Both the position numbers and the translations under genes were made by a program. Below, one piece after another: positions 54,218 to 62,258 of a stretch of DNA of 64,000 nt; position 1 is the stretch's first letter, and every line of letters begins with the position of its first letter. The notes under the pieces are model-generated. The model did no database searches. It had not been told where the DNA came from and saw nothing but the letters and a program-made list of their open reading frames with translations. This stretch comes from CAYJEQ01 sp964370185 (GTDB lineage Bacteria > Bacillota > Clostridia > Oscillospirales > Ruminococcaceae): contig CAYJIJ010000005.1 in the NCBI GenBank assembly GCA_964370185.1, positions 1 to 64,000 on the forward strand, in the 5' to 3' direction.

Positions 54218-55574
54218 GCTCTTCTTTATCGAGCTGTGACCAACGCTTTTTATAATAATAGCCAAATAATATCGGCATTATCACGCCTTTTATGATACAG
54301 CTCAGTGATATTGCCCACCAAACGCCGTTTACCCCTAAAAGTCCGCCCAAAAATATAGCGGCAGGTATCCTCAGAGATGTGAATGTAATGGTGACAACTG
54401 CCGGTGGTGCGGTGTGTCCATACCCTCCAAAAGCCCCCATTGTAAGCATTTCCGAGCAGACAAAGAATTGTGCAATTGATAAAATCCGCAAATAATCGAC
54501 ACCTATCGGCACGGCATTTGCGTCGGGTAAAAATAGCCAGAAGAGCTCTTCCGCAAAGAAATATAAAACAATGGCGGTAATCGCACTCCAGATAAATATA
54601 ATCGACATGGAAGTCTTATATCCCTTTGCCGCCCTTTTATACTGCCCTGCTCCGCAGTTTTGTGCGATAAATGCATTGAGTGAAGCAGAAAAACCATCCG
54701 CTATCATCCATGTTATCGACTCTATCTGCCCTCCTACCTTTTGAACCGCAACGGCCTCATCACCCCAAACGGTGACAATTCTCGCAAGCGACATAGTGAT
54801 AAATGCAAACAAAACTCCTGTGAGTGCTGTTGGTATAGAAATTCTCAGTATTTCCTTTACTTTGTCAAAATCGGGCTTGCTACCAAGCTTTATGTGAGAA
54901 AATATATGCTTATCTTTTCTCATGAAATTTACATAGCAGAGAGTTACAATAGCTTGTGCTATTATTGTGGCAATTGCGGCACCCGAAGCGCCGAGCTGTG
55001 GGAGTCCAAAATAGCCAAATATAAATATGGGATCGAGCACCATGTTTACTACAAGCCCCACCGTGTTTACAACAAGCGGTGTGCGGCTGTTGCCCGTGGC
55101 TGTAACCTGTGCGGTAAATACATAGTTTATAAATTGGAATATTATCAAACCGCCTGCTATTCTGAGGTAATTTTCTGCATCCGCTATTACCTCTGCACTA
55201 TTAAGCTCAAAAAACGATACCCAAAATGGCGCAAAAGCTACCATCAGTGCCGAGAAAAACAGTGCAAGGGCTATCGCCATTTGTATGGCTATGGTGGTGT
55301 ATTTGGTGCAGTCGGCATAATTTTTTTCGCCATATGCATTTGCAACCTTTACCTGACTCCCCCCCCTTGCAAGCATGGCAAAGGATTGCGCAACAAAAAG
55401 ATAGAGCCCAGCCGAGCCAACTGCGGCAACGGCACCGCTACCCACACGCCCCAGCCATATCATATCGGTCATGCTGTATGCTGTTTGCAGTAGAGAAGTG
55501 AGCATTATTGGCACTGCAAGCTTTGTAAGCGAGCGGAAAATGCTTCCCTCTAATAGATTTACATTTTTATTCAT
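54201..55574 (-). CDS. MATE-family efflux protein 1
   Basis: This 457-aa, 12-span multidrug and toxin extrusion protein couples Na+ or H+ entry to export of organic compounds. NVNLLEGSIFRSLTKLAVPI and QTAYSMTDMIWLGRVGSGAV mark the first two helices; the second half starts with an equivalent helix near residue 240. AAAGGAAGTGCAAT precedes ATG. It is a close paralogue of the gene at 55801-57147, with the same first 20 residues apart from two changes, so a local duplication is likely. No regulator is adjacent. Confidence 0.92.
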   Translation of the reverse strand: MNKNVNLLEGSIFRSLTKLAVPIMLTSLLQTAYSMTDMIWLGRVGSGAVAAVGSAGLYLFVAQSFAMLARGGSQVKVANAYGEKNYADCTKYTTIAIQMAIALALFFSALMVAFAPFWVSFFELNSAEVIADAENYLRIAGGLIIFQFINYVFTAQVTATGNSRTPLVVNTVGLVVNMVLDPIFIFGYFGLPQLGASGAAIATIIAQAIVTLCYVNFMRKDKHIFSHIKLGSKPDFDKVKEILRISIPTALTGVLFAFITMSLARIVTVWGDEAVAVQKVGGQIESITWMIADGFSASLNAFIAQNCGAGQYKRAAKGYKTSMSIIFIWSAITAIVLYFFAEELFWLFLPDANAVPIGVDYLRILSIAQFFVCSEMLTMGAFGGYGHTAPPAVVTITFTSLRIPAAIFLGGLLGVNGVWWAISLSCIIKGVIMPILFGYYYKKRWSQLDKEELSSEA

Positions 55575-55635
55575 ATTGCACTTCCTTTATGTAAAGTAAG
55601 GGACTGTCGCATTAAAGTAAAATTACACAGATATT

Positions 55636-55675
55636 GTAGGGCGAAGCTGTGTGTTCGCCCGAAAGCATAGGATTG
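55636..55675. repeat. Dispersed intergenic hairpin GTAGGGCGAA...TTCGCCC
   Basis: GTAGGGCGAAGC and GTTCGCCC form a hairpin with further GTAGG/CCTAC pairing. A relative lies at 63496-63520. This type of GGGCGAAC repeat is widely scattered in Firmicutes. Confidence 0.6.
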
Positions 55676-55800
55676 CTCCTACATTTTTATATATTTTAAC
55701 AATAAATTTTCTAAATGTGATAGCTACTCCATGCGTTTTACCCTATATGTCTATTTGTTTAAGATGCAGGAAAATGTATTGGGCGGATTTCGATTATCTT

Positions 55801-57147
55801 TTATAGATGCGCCCATTTTTTCTTATAATAATATTTAAATAAAAGTGGAGCTATTATGCCCTTTGCAAAAGTGGTTAAAGTGATTGTCCACCAAACGCCG
55901 TTTAGACCAAAATGCATCCCTAAGAAATAGGCAATCGGTATTCGAAGTGCCGTAAAGGTGACGGAAGAAATCGAGGTGGGTGCGGTAAAGCCATATCCCG
56001 AAAATGCACCACTCATGATAATTTCACTGCACATAAACACCTGCGAATATCCTATTATCACCAAATAGTCCACCCCCATTTGTAGGGTGTGGCTGTTTGG
56101 CAGGAATACATTGTATAGCTGTGATGGGAAAAGCACTAATAGCCCAGTGGTGATAAGACCCCATCCCAAAACAGTGATATATGCGGTTTTATAGCCTTTA
56201 TATGCTCTGTCATATTTTGCGGCACCGTAGTTTTGCGCAATAAATGCGGTGAGCGCCGAGGCAAAACCATCGGTTATCATCCATGAAATTGATTCTATCT
56301 GTGAGCCTATTTTTTGTACCGCAATGGCATCGTCACCCCAACCAGTGATAAGCCTTGCAATCACCATGCTTATAAGTGTGAAGGACATCGCCTGAAGCGA
56401 TACGGGCAGAGAAATTTTTATCATCTCTTTCATCCTGCCAAAATCGGGCTTTCTAATTATCCTCACCTTAGAGAAAATTTTAGCATCCTTAAGCATATAT
56501 GTAAGATATATGAGGGATACGATAAACTGCGCCATAACAGTTGCGGTGGCGGCACCTGCAACTCCAAGTGCAGGTATAATGCCAAAACCAAAGATAAGCA
56601 TCGGGTCGAGTATCATATTTGTAATAAGCCCCACCATGCTCACCGCAAAGGGTGTGCGGCTGTTGCCCGTGGAGGTTATAAGCCCTGTTACTATTAGATT
56701 AAAAAACTGAAAAATCATGCCGCCGCCCGCTATTTTAAGATAAATTTCGGCATCGGCAACTACACTTTCACTTGTAAGTGTGAAAAAGGAAATAAAAAGA
56801 GGCGAGAAGAAAAAGAGTGCCGCCGCATAGATAAAGCTGACTACTATCCCAAGCTGAAAGGTGGTCTGTGCATAGTCTACACAGCCATCTATGTCCCTGT
56901 CGCCAAATTTGTTTGCAAGCCTTACCTGTCCACCCATTCTCACAAATGTACAAAGCCCGTTTGCAAGCCACATATACATCCCTGCCGCACCTACTGCGGC
57001 GAGGGCATCACTTCCCACCCTGCCTATCCATATCATGTCGGTTAGATTATATGCCATTTGGAGAAGTGAAGTGAGCATTATTGGCACCGCTAAAGTAGCC
57101 AGTGAGCGGAAAATACTTCCCTCTAAAAGATTAACATTTTTATTCAT
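55801..57147 (-). CDS. MATE-family efflux protein 2
   Basis: This 448-aa, 12-span MATE transporter is paralogous to its neighbour. NVNLLEGSIFRSLATLAVPI opens it and QMAYNLTDMIWIGRVGSDAL follows. The start lies five bases after the stop of the uracil-DNA glycosylase gene, with GGAGGT inside the end of that gene, so the two are probably co-transcribed. The 226-bp spacer before the other MATE gene carries a scattered repeat. Substrates are unknown. Confidence 0.92.
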   Translation of the reverse strand: MNKNVNLLEGSIFRSLATLAVPIMLTSLLQMAYNLTDMIWIGRVGSDALAAVGAAGMYMWLANGLCTFVRMGGQVRLANKFGDRDIDGCVDYAQTTFQLGIVVSFIYAAALFFFSPLFISFFTLTSESVVADAEIYLKIAGGGMIFQFFNLIVTGLITSTGNSRTPFAVSMVGLITNMILDPMLIFGFGIIPALGVAGAATATVMAQFIVSLIYLTYMLKDAKIFSKVRIIRKPDFGRMKEMIKISLPVSLQAMSFTLISMVIARLITGWGDDAIAVQKIGSQIESISWMITDGFASALTAFIAQNYGAAKYDRAYKGYKTAYITVLGWGLITTGLLVLFPSQLYNVFLPNSHTLQMGVDYLVIIGYSQVFMCSEIIMSGAFSGYGFTAPTSISSVTFTALRIPIAYFLGMHFGLNGVWWTITLTTFAKGIIAPLLFKYYYKKKWAHL

Positions 57148-57152
57148 ATATA

Positions 57153-57728
57153 TTAGCTGTATACCTCCGGCGCTATCTCTTTTATTTTTTCCCTCAGCTT
57201 TGCAAAATCTTCTAAAGCAAAGGGCTTATTATGTGGATTTCTCAGCAGTGCCGCAGGGTGGTATGTAGCCATCATCAGCACGCCATTTTTATCTATGAAC
57301 TCACCATGCTCTTTAGTTACTTTTATCTTAGGGTCGATAAGCGCTTGCGACGCAACTCTACCCAGGCAGACAATTATCTTTGGTCTGATAAGTGCCACTT
57401 GGTTTCTTAAAAAGTTTAAGCATTGTGCTGTTTCTTCTGGTTTTGGATCACGGTTTTCAGGTGGGCGGCATTTTACCATATTTGCTATGTAAATGTTTCT
57501 CTCCCTGCTCAAATCCACCACTGTGAGAAGCTTATCGAGCAGTTGTCCACCCCTGCCTACGAACGGCTCACCCTTAAGGTCTTCATTTTCCCCCGGGCCC
57601 TCGCCTATAAACATCACTTTGGAGTTAGGATTTCCCACTCCAAATACAACATTTGTACGGGTTTTACAAAGCTCGCATTTTTCACAAGCAAGCACTTCTT
57701 CTTTGAGTTCTTCCCAATTTGTATGCAT
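57153..57728 (-). CDS. Family 4 uracil-DNA glycosylase (iron-sulfur type)
   Basis: This 191-aa enzyme removes uracil from DNA as the first step of base-excision repair. The 4Fe-4S ligands are seen as CEKCELC (Cys15/18/21) and in the KCRPPENRDPKPEETAQC loop. The active-site motif GEGPGENEDLKGEPFVGRG and the C-terminal HPAALLRNP are diagnostic. GGGGG precedes ATG. It heads a two-gene unit with a MATE pump. Confidence 0.93.
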   Translation of the reverse strand: MHTNWEELKEEVLACEKCELCKTRTNVVFGVGNPNSKVMFIGEGPGENEDLKGEPFVGRGGQLLDKLLTVVDLSRERNIYIANMVKCRPPENRDPKPEETAQCLNFLRNQVALIRPKIIVCLGRVASQALIDPKIKVTKEHGEFIDKNGVLMMATYHPAALLRNPHNKPFALEDFAKLREKIKEIAPEVYS

Positions 57729-57986
57729 CGCTTTTCCCCCATTAACATCTAATTTTCAAATTATTCATACAAAAAACAGTATATCACAAATTAATATAAA
57801 TACAAGCGGTTATTTGATGCGGATGTGGAGGGGTAGTGCCGCATATTTTATATATCTTTCCAGCGTAGCAGGTATTAAAAAATATGTTTTGATAATTCTT
57901 ATTAGCTAAATTGATGCTTTTTACCCACCTCTCTTTGGCATATACGATGTATGCTTAAGAGATGGTGGATTTTTAGCAAAAATAAA

Positions 57987-58013
57987 AGCTGTGCCAAAGT
58001 CAACTGGCACAGC
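57987..58013 (-). terminator. Downstream copy of the DUF4259-gene terminator
   Basis: On the minus strand GCTGTGCC...GGCACAGC is followed by CTTTTATTTTTG, a good intrinsic terminator. It is an almost exact copy of the hairpin at 58216-58245 and lies on the far side of the 202-bp element. Confidence 0.75.
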
Positions 58014-58215
58014 CTCAGACTACCCAAAAACCTGCAAACGCAAAAATCTCTGCAAAACGGCAGAGATTTTTTCTTCCTGCGTCACTTAAAACCTGCAAAT
58101 GGCGTTCATATACCATCGTATTACTCACTTATTTGCAAGTTTTGTTCCTTGCCTTGCAAATTTTTTGATAGTCTGACAGCGTGCTTACAAAAGCAAAGGC
58201 TTTTTCGACACGCTG
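58014..58215 (-). repeat. Structured 202-bp element, copy A
   Basis: The minus-strand sequence begins CAGCGTGT with a CAGCGTG/CACGCTG hairpin. Then come a long-range pair TCAGACTA/TAGTCTGA, a TTGCAAG/CTTGCAA hairpin, an ATGG/CCAT hairpin and an ATCTCTGC/GCAGAGAT hairpin. Positions 58094-58159 (66 nt) are identical to copy B at 60692-60893. The element lies directly after the local terminator and is followed by a second copy of that terminator. It could be a small mobile element or a structured RNA. Confidence 0.75.
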
Positions 58216-58245
58216 AAGCTGTGCCAAAGTCAACTGGCACAGCTT
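58216..58245 (-). terminator. Upstream copy of the DUF4259-gene terminator
   Basis: The same GCTGTGCC/GGCACAGC hairpin as at 57987-58013, but its T-run is cut to CTT by the start of the 202-bp element. It lies 26 bases after the DUF4259 stop codon. Confidence 0.7.
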
Positions 58246-58270
58246 TGTAAGTAGTTTTGGGGTAGTTTGT

Positions 58271-58675
58271 TTATGTGAGCCTTTTTTGAATTGAGAGTTT
58301 TTCCTCTTTCCAAGCCGTGTAAAGGCTATCATTTTCTTCCCACAACTCTTTTAGCTCAGAGTTTTCTGACAAAACAGCATCTATGGCTTTTATCGCCTTT
58401 AATTTTAGTGGGGAAAAATCTAAAATAGTCAATGTTTGTGTCCACTGAAAGTATTCTTCATCATCGCATCTGTGCTGAGTTTTATTTAAAACGCTATCAA
58501 TAATTGCAGCGGACACCAAGGCAAAATGTGCAGTATCATACTCAACATACTCAGCCTCTATCGCCTCATCAAAATATTCCTCCATTTTTTTAAGAATATC
58601 TTCTGCTGCTCTAAGATCATCTAATGCGTCATATGCAGTATCGTCATCAAAAACACCAAAATTCCAAGCGCCCAT
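58271..58675 (-). CDS. DUF4259 domain protein
   Basis: This 134-aa protein opens MGAWNFGVFDDDTAYDALDD, the signature of DUF4259, a small family of unknown biochemical role found widely in bacteria. It is acidic and mostly helical, with no signal or membrane segment. AGGTGG lies seven bases before ATG. It is followed by the duplicated terminator and 202-bp element described separately. Confidence 0.85.
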   Translation of the reverse strand: MGAWNFGVFDDDTAYDALDDLRAAEDILKKMEEYFDEAIEAEYVEYDTAHFALVSAAIIDSVLNKTQHRCDDEEYFQWTQTLTILDFSPLKLKAIKAIDAVLSENSELKELWEENDSLYTAWKEEKLSIQKRLT

Positions 58676-58751
58676 ATTTTATCCACCTTTCATATTATAT
58701 AAAATTTTCGTTTATTACAGTGCACGGCTATAAATCAAATGTTCTGACGGG

Positions 58752-59834
58752 TTATTGTACAACAGTAAATGGCAATTCTTTTTCATATAATGTAGGCGAG
58801 CCACGGTCGTTTAGATGAATTTTCACGGTATCTCCATATGTTGTTTCATCAAAATACATTTGGTCGTGCGAAGTGTAATCTTCTTCTTGATAGAGTGGAT
58901 ATGAGATTGTAAAACTGTCCTCACCAAAGGTTAGATTGACAATATGCTCATCATTCTTTAATACTCGGTGACCTGTATCTTCCACACCCTCGTAAACATA
59001 GAAGATCAAATGATTTACCATTACAAAGTGAGTGCCCTCAGTTTCATTGTATTCGATAATTATTTTTTGGGCATCGCCACTCTCGCTTTCAGTGCTTAGA
59101 TGGAAGTCGATATCCATTCTAAGCTGTGTAGTTGGATTGGTTTCTGCATCGGCTATTGTATCTAAATACGCCCTTGCTGCATTTCCGCTAATGGTAAAGG
59201 CAAGAGTGTCGGCTGTTGCGGTTATTGTTACCTGTGTGTTGTCATTTTCATGATAGTCCGTTCTGACTAATTTATAATAGACAGTTTCACTGCTTAAATC
59301 GACTGTGAATTCACCGCTATCACCATCTCTAATCATATCATAGAAATACATCTCATCCCCAGATTCATTTAATCTTAGCGCATATGCATCACTTATATGT
59401 TCCTTATTATCGAGAGATGTGTTTGGAAAGTATGAATATGTGAACCCATCAGGCCCTGTGATTTCATATGCATAATATCCATGGTAGACATCTGCCGAGC
59501 CCGGCTCCGTTGGGATTTTTATACTGAGTCCGTTGTGGCCGCTATAATAGTCAACATCAATTACATCGGAGTTATTACTATCGGGTGCAAATTTCCACTC
59601 ATGGTCATAAATGCTTATGTCTATGTACTCGAGTGGCACCTCTTCTTCAGCCTCTTCCTCTACTTCTTCGGCATCCTCAGAAGCTAAAGTAGCTACATCT
59701 TCATTTTGAGTACTATCACTGCTCGCATCAACCTCTGCCCCGTGATTTTGCTCATCTGTGTTATCACCACTACTGCACGCTACAAGGGAAAGCATTAAAA
59801 TTGCACCAATTAGTAATGCTAATAATTTTTGCAT
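58752..59834 (-). CDS. Lipoprotein of unknown function
   Basis: This protein of about 360 aa has a lipoprotein signal (MQKLLALLIGAILMLSLVAC, Cys20), then a Ser/Asp/Glu-rich spacer including EEVEEEAEEEV near residues 55-70 and a soluble beta-rich domain. It is presumably tethered to the outer face of the membrane. The second ATG is chosen as start because GGAGGT lies eight bases upstream. No family is recognised; no partner gene is adjacent. Confidence 0.82.
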   Translation of the reverse strand: MQKLLALLIGAILMLSLVACSSGDNTDEQNHGAEVDASSDSTQNEDVATLASEDAEEVEEEAEEEVPLEYIDISIYDHEWKFAPDSNNSDVIDVDYYSGHNGLSIKIPTEPGSADVYHGYYAYEITGPDGFTYSYFPNTSLDNKEHISDAYALRLNESGDEMYFYDMIRDGDSGEFTVDLSSETVYYKLVRTDYHENDNTQVTITATADTLAFTISGNAARAYLDTIADAETNPTTQLRMDIDFHLSTESESGDAQKIIIEYNETEGTHFVMVNHLIFYVYEGVEDTGHRVLKNDEHIVNLTFGEDSFTISYPLYQEEDYTSHDQMYFDETTYGDTVKIHLNDRGSPTLYEKELPFTVVQ

Positions 59835-59976
59835 AATCATTTACCTCCAGTTAAATAGTCATTTTTTAAAGCATATTATAATTATACCGAAAATCTCCAA
59901 AACTTCAAGTTAAATCTGCTTTATATTCCCATCACTAAGGAGAGCGCAGATGCGCAAAAAAAGATAGCGTAGATAA

Positions 59977-60005
59977 TTGACATATAGCCTTTACAGCGTT
60001 ATAAT
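59977..60005 (+). promoter_or_regulatory. Consensus sigma-A promoter of pduL with repeated operator-like motif
   Basis: TTGACA (59977-59982), exactly 17 bases, TATAAT (60000-60005): a perfect consensus promoter. ACAGCGTTATAA occurs at 59993-60004, over the -10 box, and again at 60018-60029, 25 bp later. The repeat could be a regulator site or a second weaker start. Confidence 0.85.
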
Positions 60006-60070
60006 TAATAGGGTATAACAGCGTTATAAATAAGTAAATTTATCCCTCAGGGAGACAGGAGTAAAATATT

Positions 60071-60643
60071 ATGAGTAAAGTATTAGTTGAAACAAGTGCA
60101 AGACATGCACATCTTTCCGAAGAACATATCAAAATCCTCTTTGGCGAGGGCGCTACCCTTACACACAAAAAAGATTTATCCCAACCAGGCCAGTACGCAT
60201 GTGAAGAGAGAGTGAATGTAATAGGCCCTAAAAAAGCTATTAACAATGTAATCATCCTCGGCCCTGCAAGAAAAGACACACAGGTGGAAGTATCTCTTAC
60301 AGATGCGAGAACCCTTGGTATCGACACACCAATAAGAGAGTCCGGAGATGTGGCAGGAAGCGGTGCATGTAAGCTTGTTGGCCCCAAAGGCGAAATCGAA
60401 ATTTCCGAAGGTGTTATAGTGGCTAAACGCCATATACACATCACACCAGAAGACGCTGCCGCTTTTGGCGTAGCAGATAAAGAGATTGTTAAAGTAAAAG
60501 TAGGCGCTCCAGGCAGAACACTTTTATTTGATGATGTAGTTATCAGAGTTAGCTCAAGCTTTGCAACAGCAATGCATATCGACACCGATGAAGCAAACTC
60601 CGCAGCTTGCAGTGGCGAAGTTTACGGTGAGATTGTTAAATAG
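60071..60643 (+). CDS. pduL: Phosphotransacylase, PduL family
   Basis: This 190-aa zinc enzyme converts acyl-CoA and phosphate to acyl phosphate, the step before ATP-yielding acetate or propionate formation. Both halves of the duplicated fold are visible through RHAHLS (residues 11-16), IVAKRHIHIT near 115-125, and AMHIDTDEAN near the end, which carry metal-binding His residues. No bacterial-microcompartment genes or encapsulation-type N-terminal extension are present, so it probably serves general fermentation as the cell's Pta. A consensus promoter and AGGAG ribosome site precede it. Confidence 0.93.
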   Translation: MSKVLVETSARHAHLSEEHIKILFGEGATLTHKKDLSQPGQYACEERVNVIGPKKAINNVIILGPARKDTQVEVSLTDARTLGIDTPIRESGDVAGSGACKLVGPKGEIEISEGVIVAKRHIHITPEDAAAFGVADKEIVKVKVGAPGRTLLFDDVVIRVSSSFATAMHIDTDEANSAACSGEVYGEIVK

Positions 60644-60664
60644 CATCTATATTTTAATTCACAA

Positions 60665-60691
60665 AAGCACCTCCTTTCTTTGGAGGTGCTT
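60665..60691 (+). terminator. pduL terminator, upstream copy
   Basis: AAGCACCTCC-TTTCTTT-GGAGGTGCTT hairpin 21 bases after the pduL stop codon. Its T-run is interrupted by the start of the 202-bp element. Confidence 0.8.
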
Positions 60692-60893
60692 CAGCGTGTA
60701 GAAAAAGCTTTAGCTTTTTTTGAACACGCTGTCAGACTATCTAAAAAATTGCAAGGCAAGGAACAAAACTTGCAAATAAGTGAGTAATACGATGGTATAT
60801 GAACGCCATTTGCATTTTTTAAGTGACGATGCAAGCAAAAACCTCTGACAATTCGGCAGAGGTTTTTGCTTTTGCGGGTTTTTCGACAGTCTG
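60692..60893 (+). repeat. Structured 202-bp element, copy B
   Basis: Same order of parts as copy A: CAGCGTGT/ACACGCTG hairpin, TCAGACT...AGTCTGA long-range pair, identical 66-nt core at 60749-60814, and a final hairpin ACCTCTG/CAGAGGT. In the last stem a C-G pair replaces the T-A pair of copy A, a compensatory change. It follows pduL and its terminator in the same orientation as copy A follows its own upstream gene. Confidence 0.75.
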
Positions 60894-60920
60894 AAGCACC
60901 TCCTTTCTTTGGAGGTGCTT
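60894..60920 (+). terminator. pduL terminator, downstream copy
   Basis: Exact 27-nt copy of 60665-60691, here followed by a proper T-run (CTTTTTATG). Together the copies bracket the 202-bp element. Confidence 0.8.
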
Positions 60921-60979
60921 TTTATGTGTAAAAACTTTATAACTCCCCCAATTTTGTAGTGGAAAAATTAAGAAGTTTA

Positions 60980-60988
60980 TGCTACAAT
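60980..60988 (+). promoter_or_regulatory. Extended -10 promoter for tsaE-tsaB
   Basis: TGC followed by TACAAT (60983-60988) forms an extended -10 box with no clear -35, about 80 bases before the tsaE reading frame. Confidence 0.4.
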
Positions 60989-61068
60989 GAATTATGTATA
61001 ATATCCTATTGGTTTTTCTGCATATATGGCGGACTAAAAGCAGAAATAAACCACTATCACGATAAAAC

Positions 61069-61533
61069 TTGTTGGGAGGTTTTCTCATAGTTAAGACATT
61101 CACTCTAAACTCACCCGAGCAGACTATAAAGCTTGGCGAAGAGATTGGCAAAAGGCTTAAACAGGGCGATGTAGTTGCATACACGGGCGGCATGGGCATG
61201 GGCAAAACCACATTTACCCACGGTTTGGCGGCTGGGCTTGGGATAAAGGCAGATGTGAGCAGTCCCACCTTTGCACTGATAAACGAATACAGGGGGGAGA
61301 AATTTTCCCTCTATCACTTTGATATGTACAGGATTACCACACAGGAAGACCTCTATTCCACAGGTTTTTTCGACTATTTAGGCGGTGAGGATGTCCTTGC
61401 CATTGAATGGAGCGAGAATATTTCCGCGGTACTCCCTGAAAACACGATATATATCCACATAAATGCAAACTGCGAAAATAGCAGAACTATCACAGTAGAG
61501 GGGGATGAACGCTTTGAAGATATTATCGCTTGA
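61069..61533 (+). CDS. tsaE: tRNA threonylcarbamoyladenosine biosynthesis ATPase TsaE
   Basis: This protein of about 150 aa is the ATPase of the t6A-modification complex with TsaB and TsaD. A P-loop GGMGMGKTTF near residues 35-45, the switch-like SSPTFALINEY and FDMYRITTQED are diagnostic; LAIEWSENI lies near the C-terminus. No ATG is available. The frame opens with TTG at 61069, before the ribosome site GGGAGG (61074-61079). An ATA at 61087, seven bases after that site, would give a protein of more usual length but needs a rare start codon. It overlaps tsaB by about 20 bases. Confidence 0.93.
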   Translation: MLGGFLIVKTFTLNSPEQTIKLGEEIGKRLKQGDVVAYTGGMGMGKTTFTHGLAAGLGIKADVSSPTFALINEYRGEKFSLYHFDMYRITTQEDLYSTGFFDYLGGEDVLAIEWSENISAVLPENTIYIHINANCENSRTITVEGDERFEDIIA

Positions 61534-62230
61534 CACTTCCTCGGTAGCGGCAAGCTGTGCACTCATGGAGGATGAAAATCTTCGTGGAGAGTATTTTTTA
61601 AACACAAAGCTAAACCATAGCAAAACAATAATGGAGATGGTTTCCTCCCTCCTTAAAGAGAGCGAACGCACTGCAAACGATATAGATGTATTTGCCTGCG
61701 TAACTGGCCCCGGCTCATTTACAGGGCTGAGAATAGGCATTGCCGCCGCAAAAGGCATGGCGGATGTGCTTAATAAGCCTTGCGTGGGTGTTTCTGCACT
61801 GCATGGCTTGGCAGAAAATTTAAGGGGATTTAGCGGATATATAATACCTACAATGGACGCACGGTGCAATCAGGTTTACACCGCTACATTTAAAGGGGAT
61901 GGCTCTACCATAGAGCGAATTTCCGAGGATGACGCCATCACGATAGACGAGCTTGGCGAGAGGCTTCTCACCTACACAGAAGAGGTTTACCTCACAGGGG
62001 ACGGTGCAAAGCTCTGCTACGACAAACTCCAAAGCAAATTGCCCAATCTTAAGCTTGCACCCATGGCACTGAGATACAGCCGAGGAAGCTCGGTGGCTGA
62101 AATTGCAAGGGCAAAGTATGAAAAAGGGGAAATTACCCCATCAAATGAACTTATACCGCTCTATCTAAGACTGCCACAGGCGGAGCGAGAGCTTAAAAAG
62201 GCTAATGAAAAGATAAAAGAAGTTAAATAA
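61514..62230 (+). CDS. tsaB: tRNA threonylcarbamoyladenosine biosynthesis protein TsaB
   Basis: This 238-aa, ASKHA-fold but inactive paralogue of TsaD is needed for t6A37 formation in ANN-decoding tRNAs. LDTSSVAASCALMEDENL starts it; CVTGPGSFTGLRIGIAAAKG is the diagnostic motif. TTG at 61514 is chosen because GAGGGG lies nine bases before it and the product then begins MKILSLDTSS like most TsaB proteins; an ATG at 61505 touches the ribosome site. The gene overlaps the end of tsaE, indicating translational coupling. Confidence 0.93.
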   Translation: MKILSLDTSSVAASCALMEDENLRGEYFLNTKLNHSKTIMEMVSSLLKESERTANDIDVFACVTGPGSFTGLRIGIAAAKGMADVLNKPCVGVSALHGLAENLRGFSGYIIPTMDARCNQVYTATFKGDGSTIERISEDDAITIDELGERLLTYTEEVYLTGDGAKLCYDKLQSKLPNLKLAPMALRYSRGSSVAEIARAKYEKGEITPSNELIPLYLRLPQAERELKKANEKIKEVK

Positions 62231-62258
62231 TATATAAAAAGAAAGTGGAGGAAAAGGC

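Larger units (their letters stand above)
57729..58270. other. 542-bp intergenic region holding a structured 202-bp element
   Basis: No gene is visible. The core is the element at 58014-58215 between two copies of one terminator (57987-58013 and 58216-58245). The left part (57770-57980) is AT-rich with no clear feature. Confidence 0.6.
60644..61068. other. 425-bp intergenic region with the second structured element
   Basis: It holds the pduL terminator (60665-60691), the 202-bp element copy B (60692-60893), a second terminator copy (60894-60920), and a promoter for the tsaE cluster around 60980. No gene is visible. Confidence 0.7.

Noticed and set aside
60040..60585. 181-aa minus-strand frame opposite pduL
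   Set aside because: pduL is clearly the real gene with promoter, ribosome site and motifs; the antisense frame is incidental.
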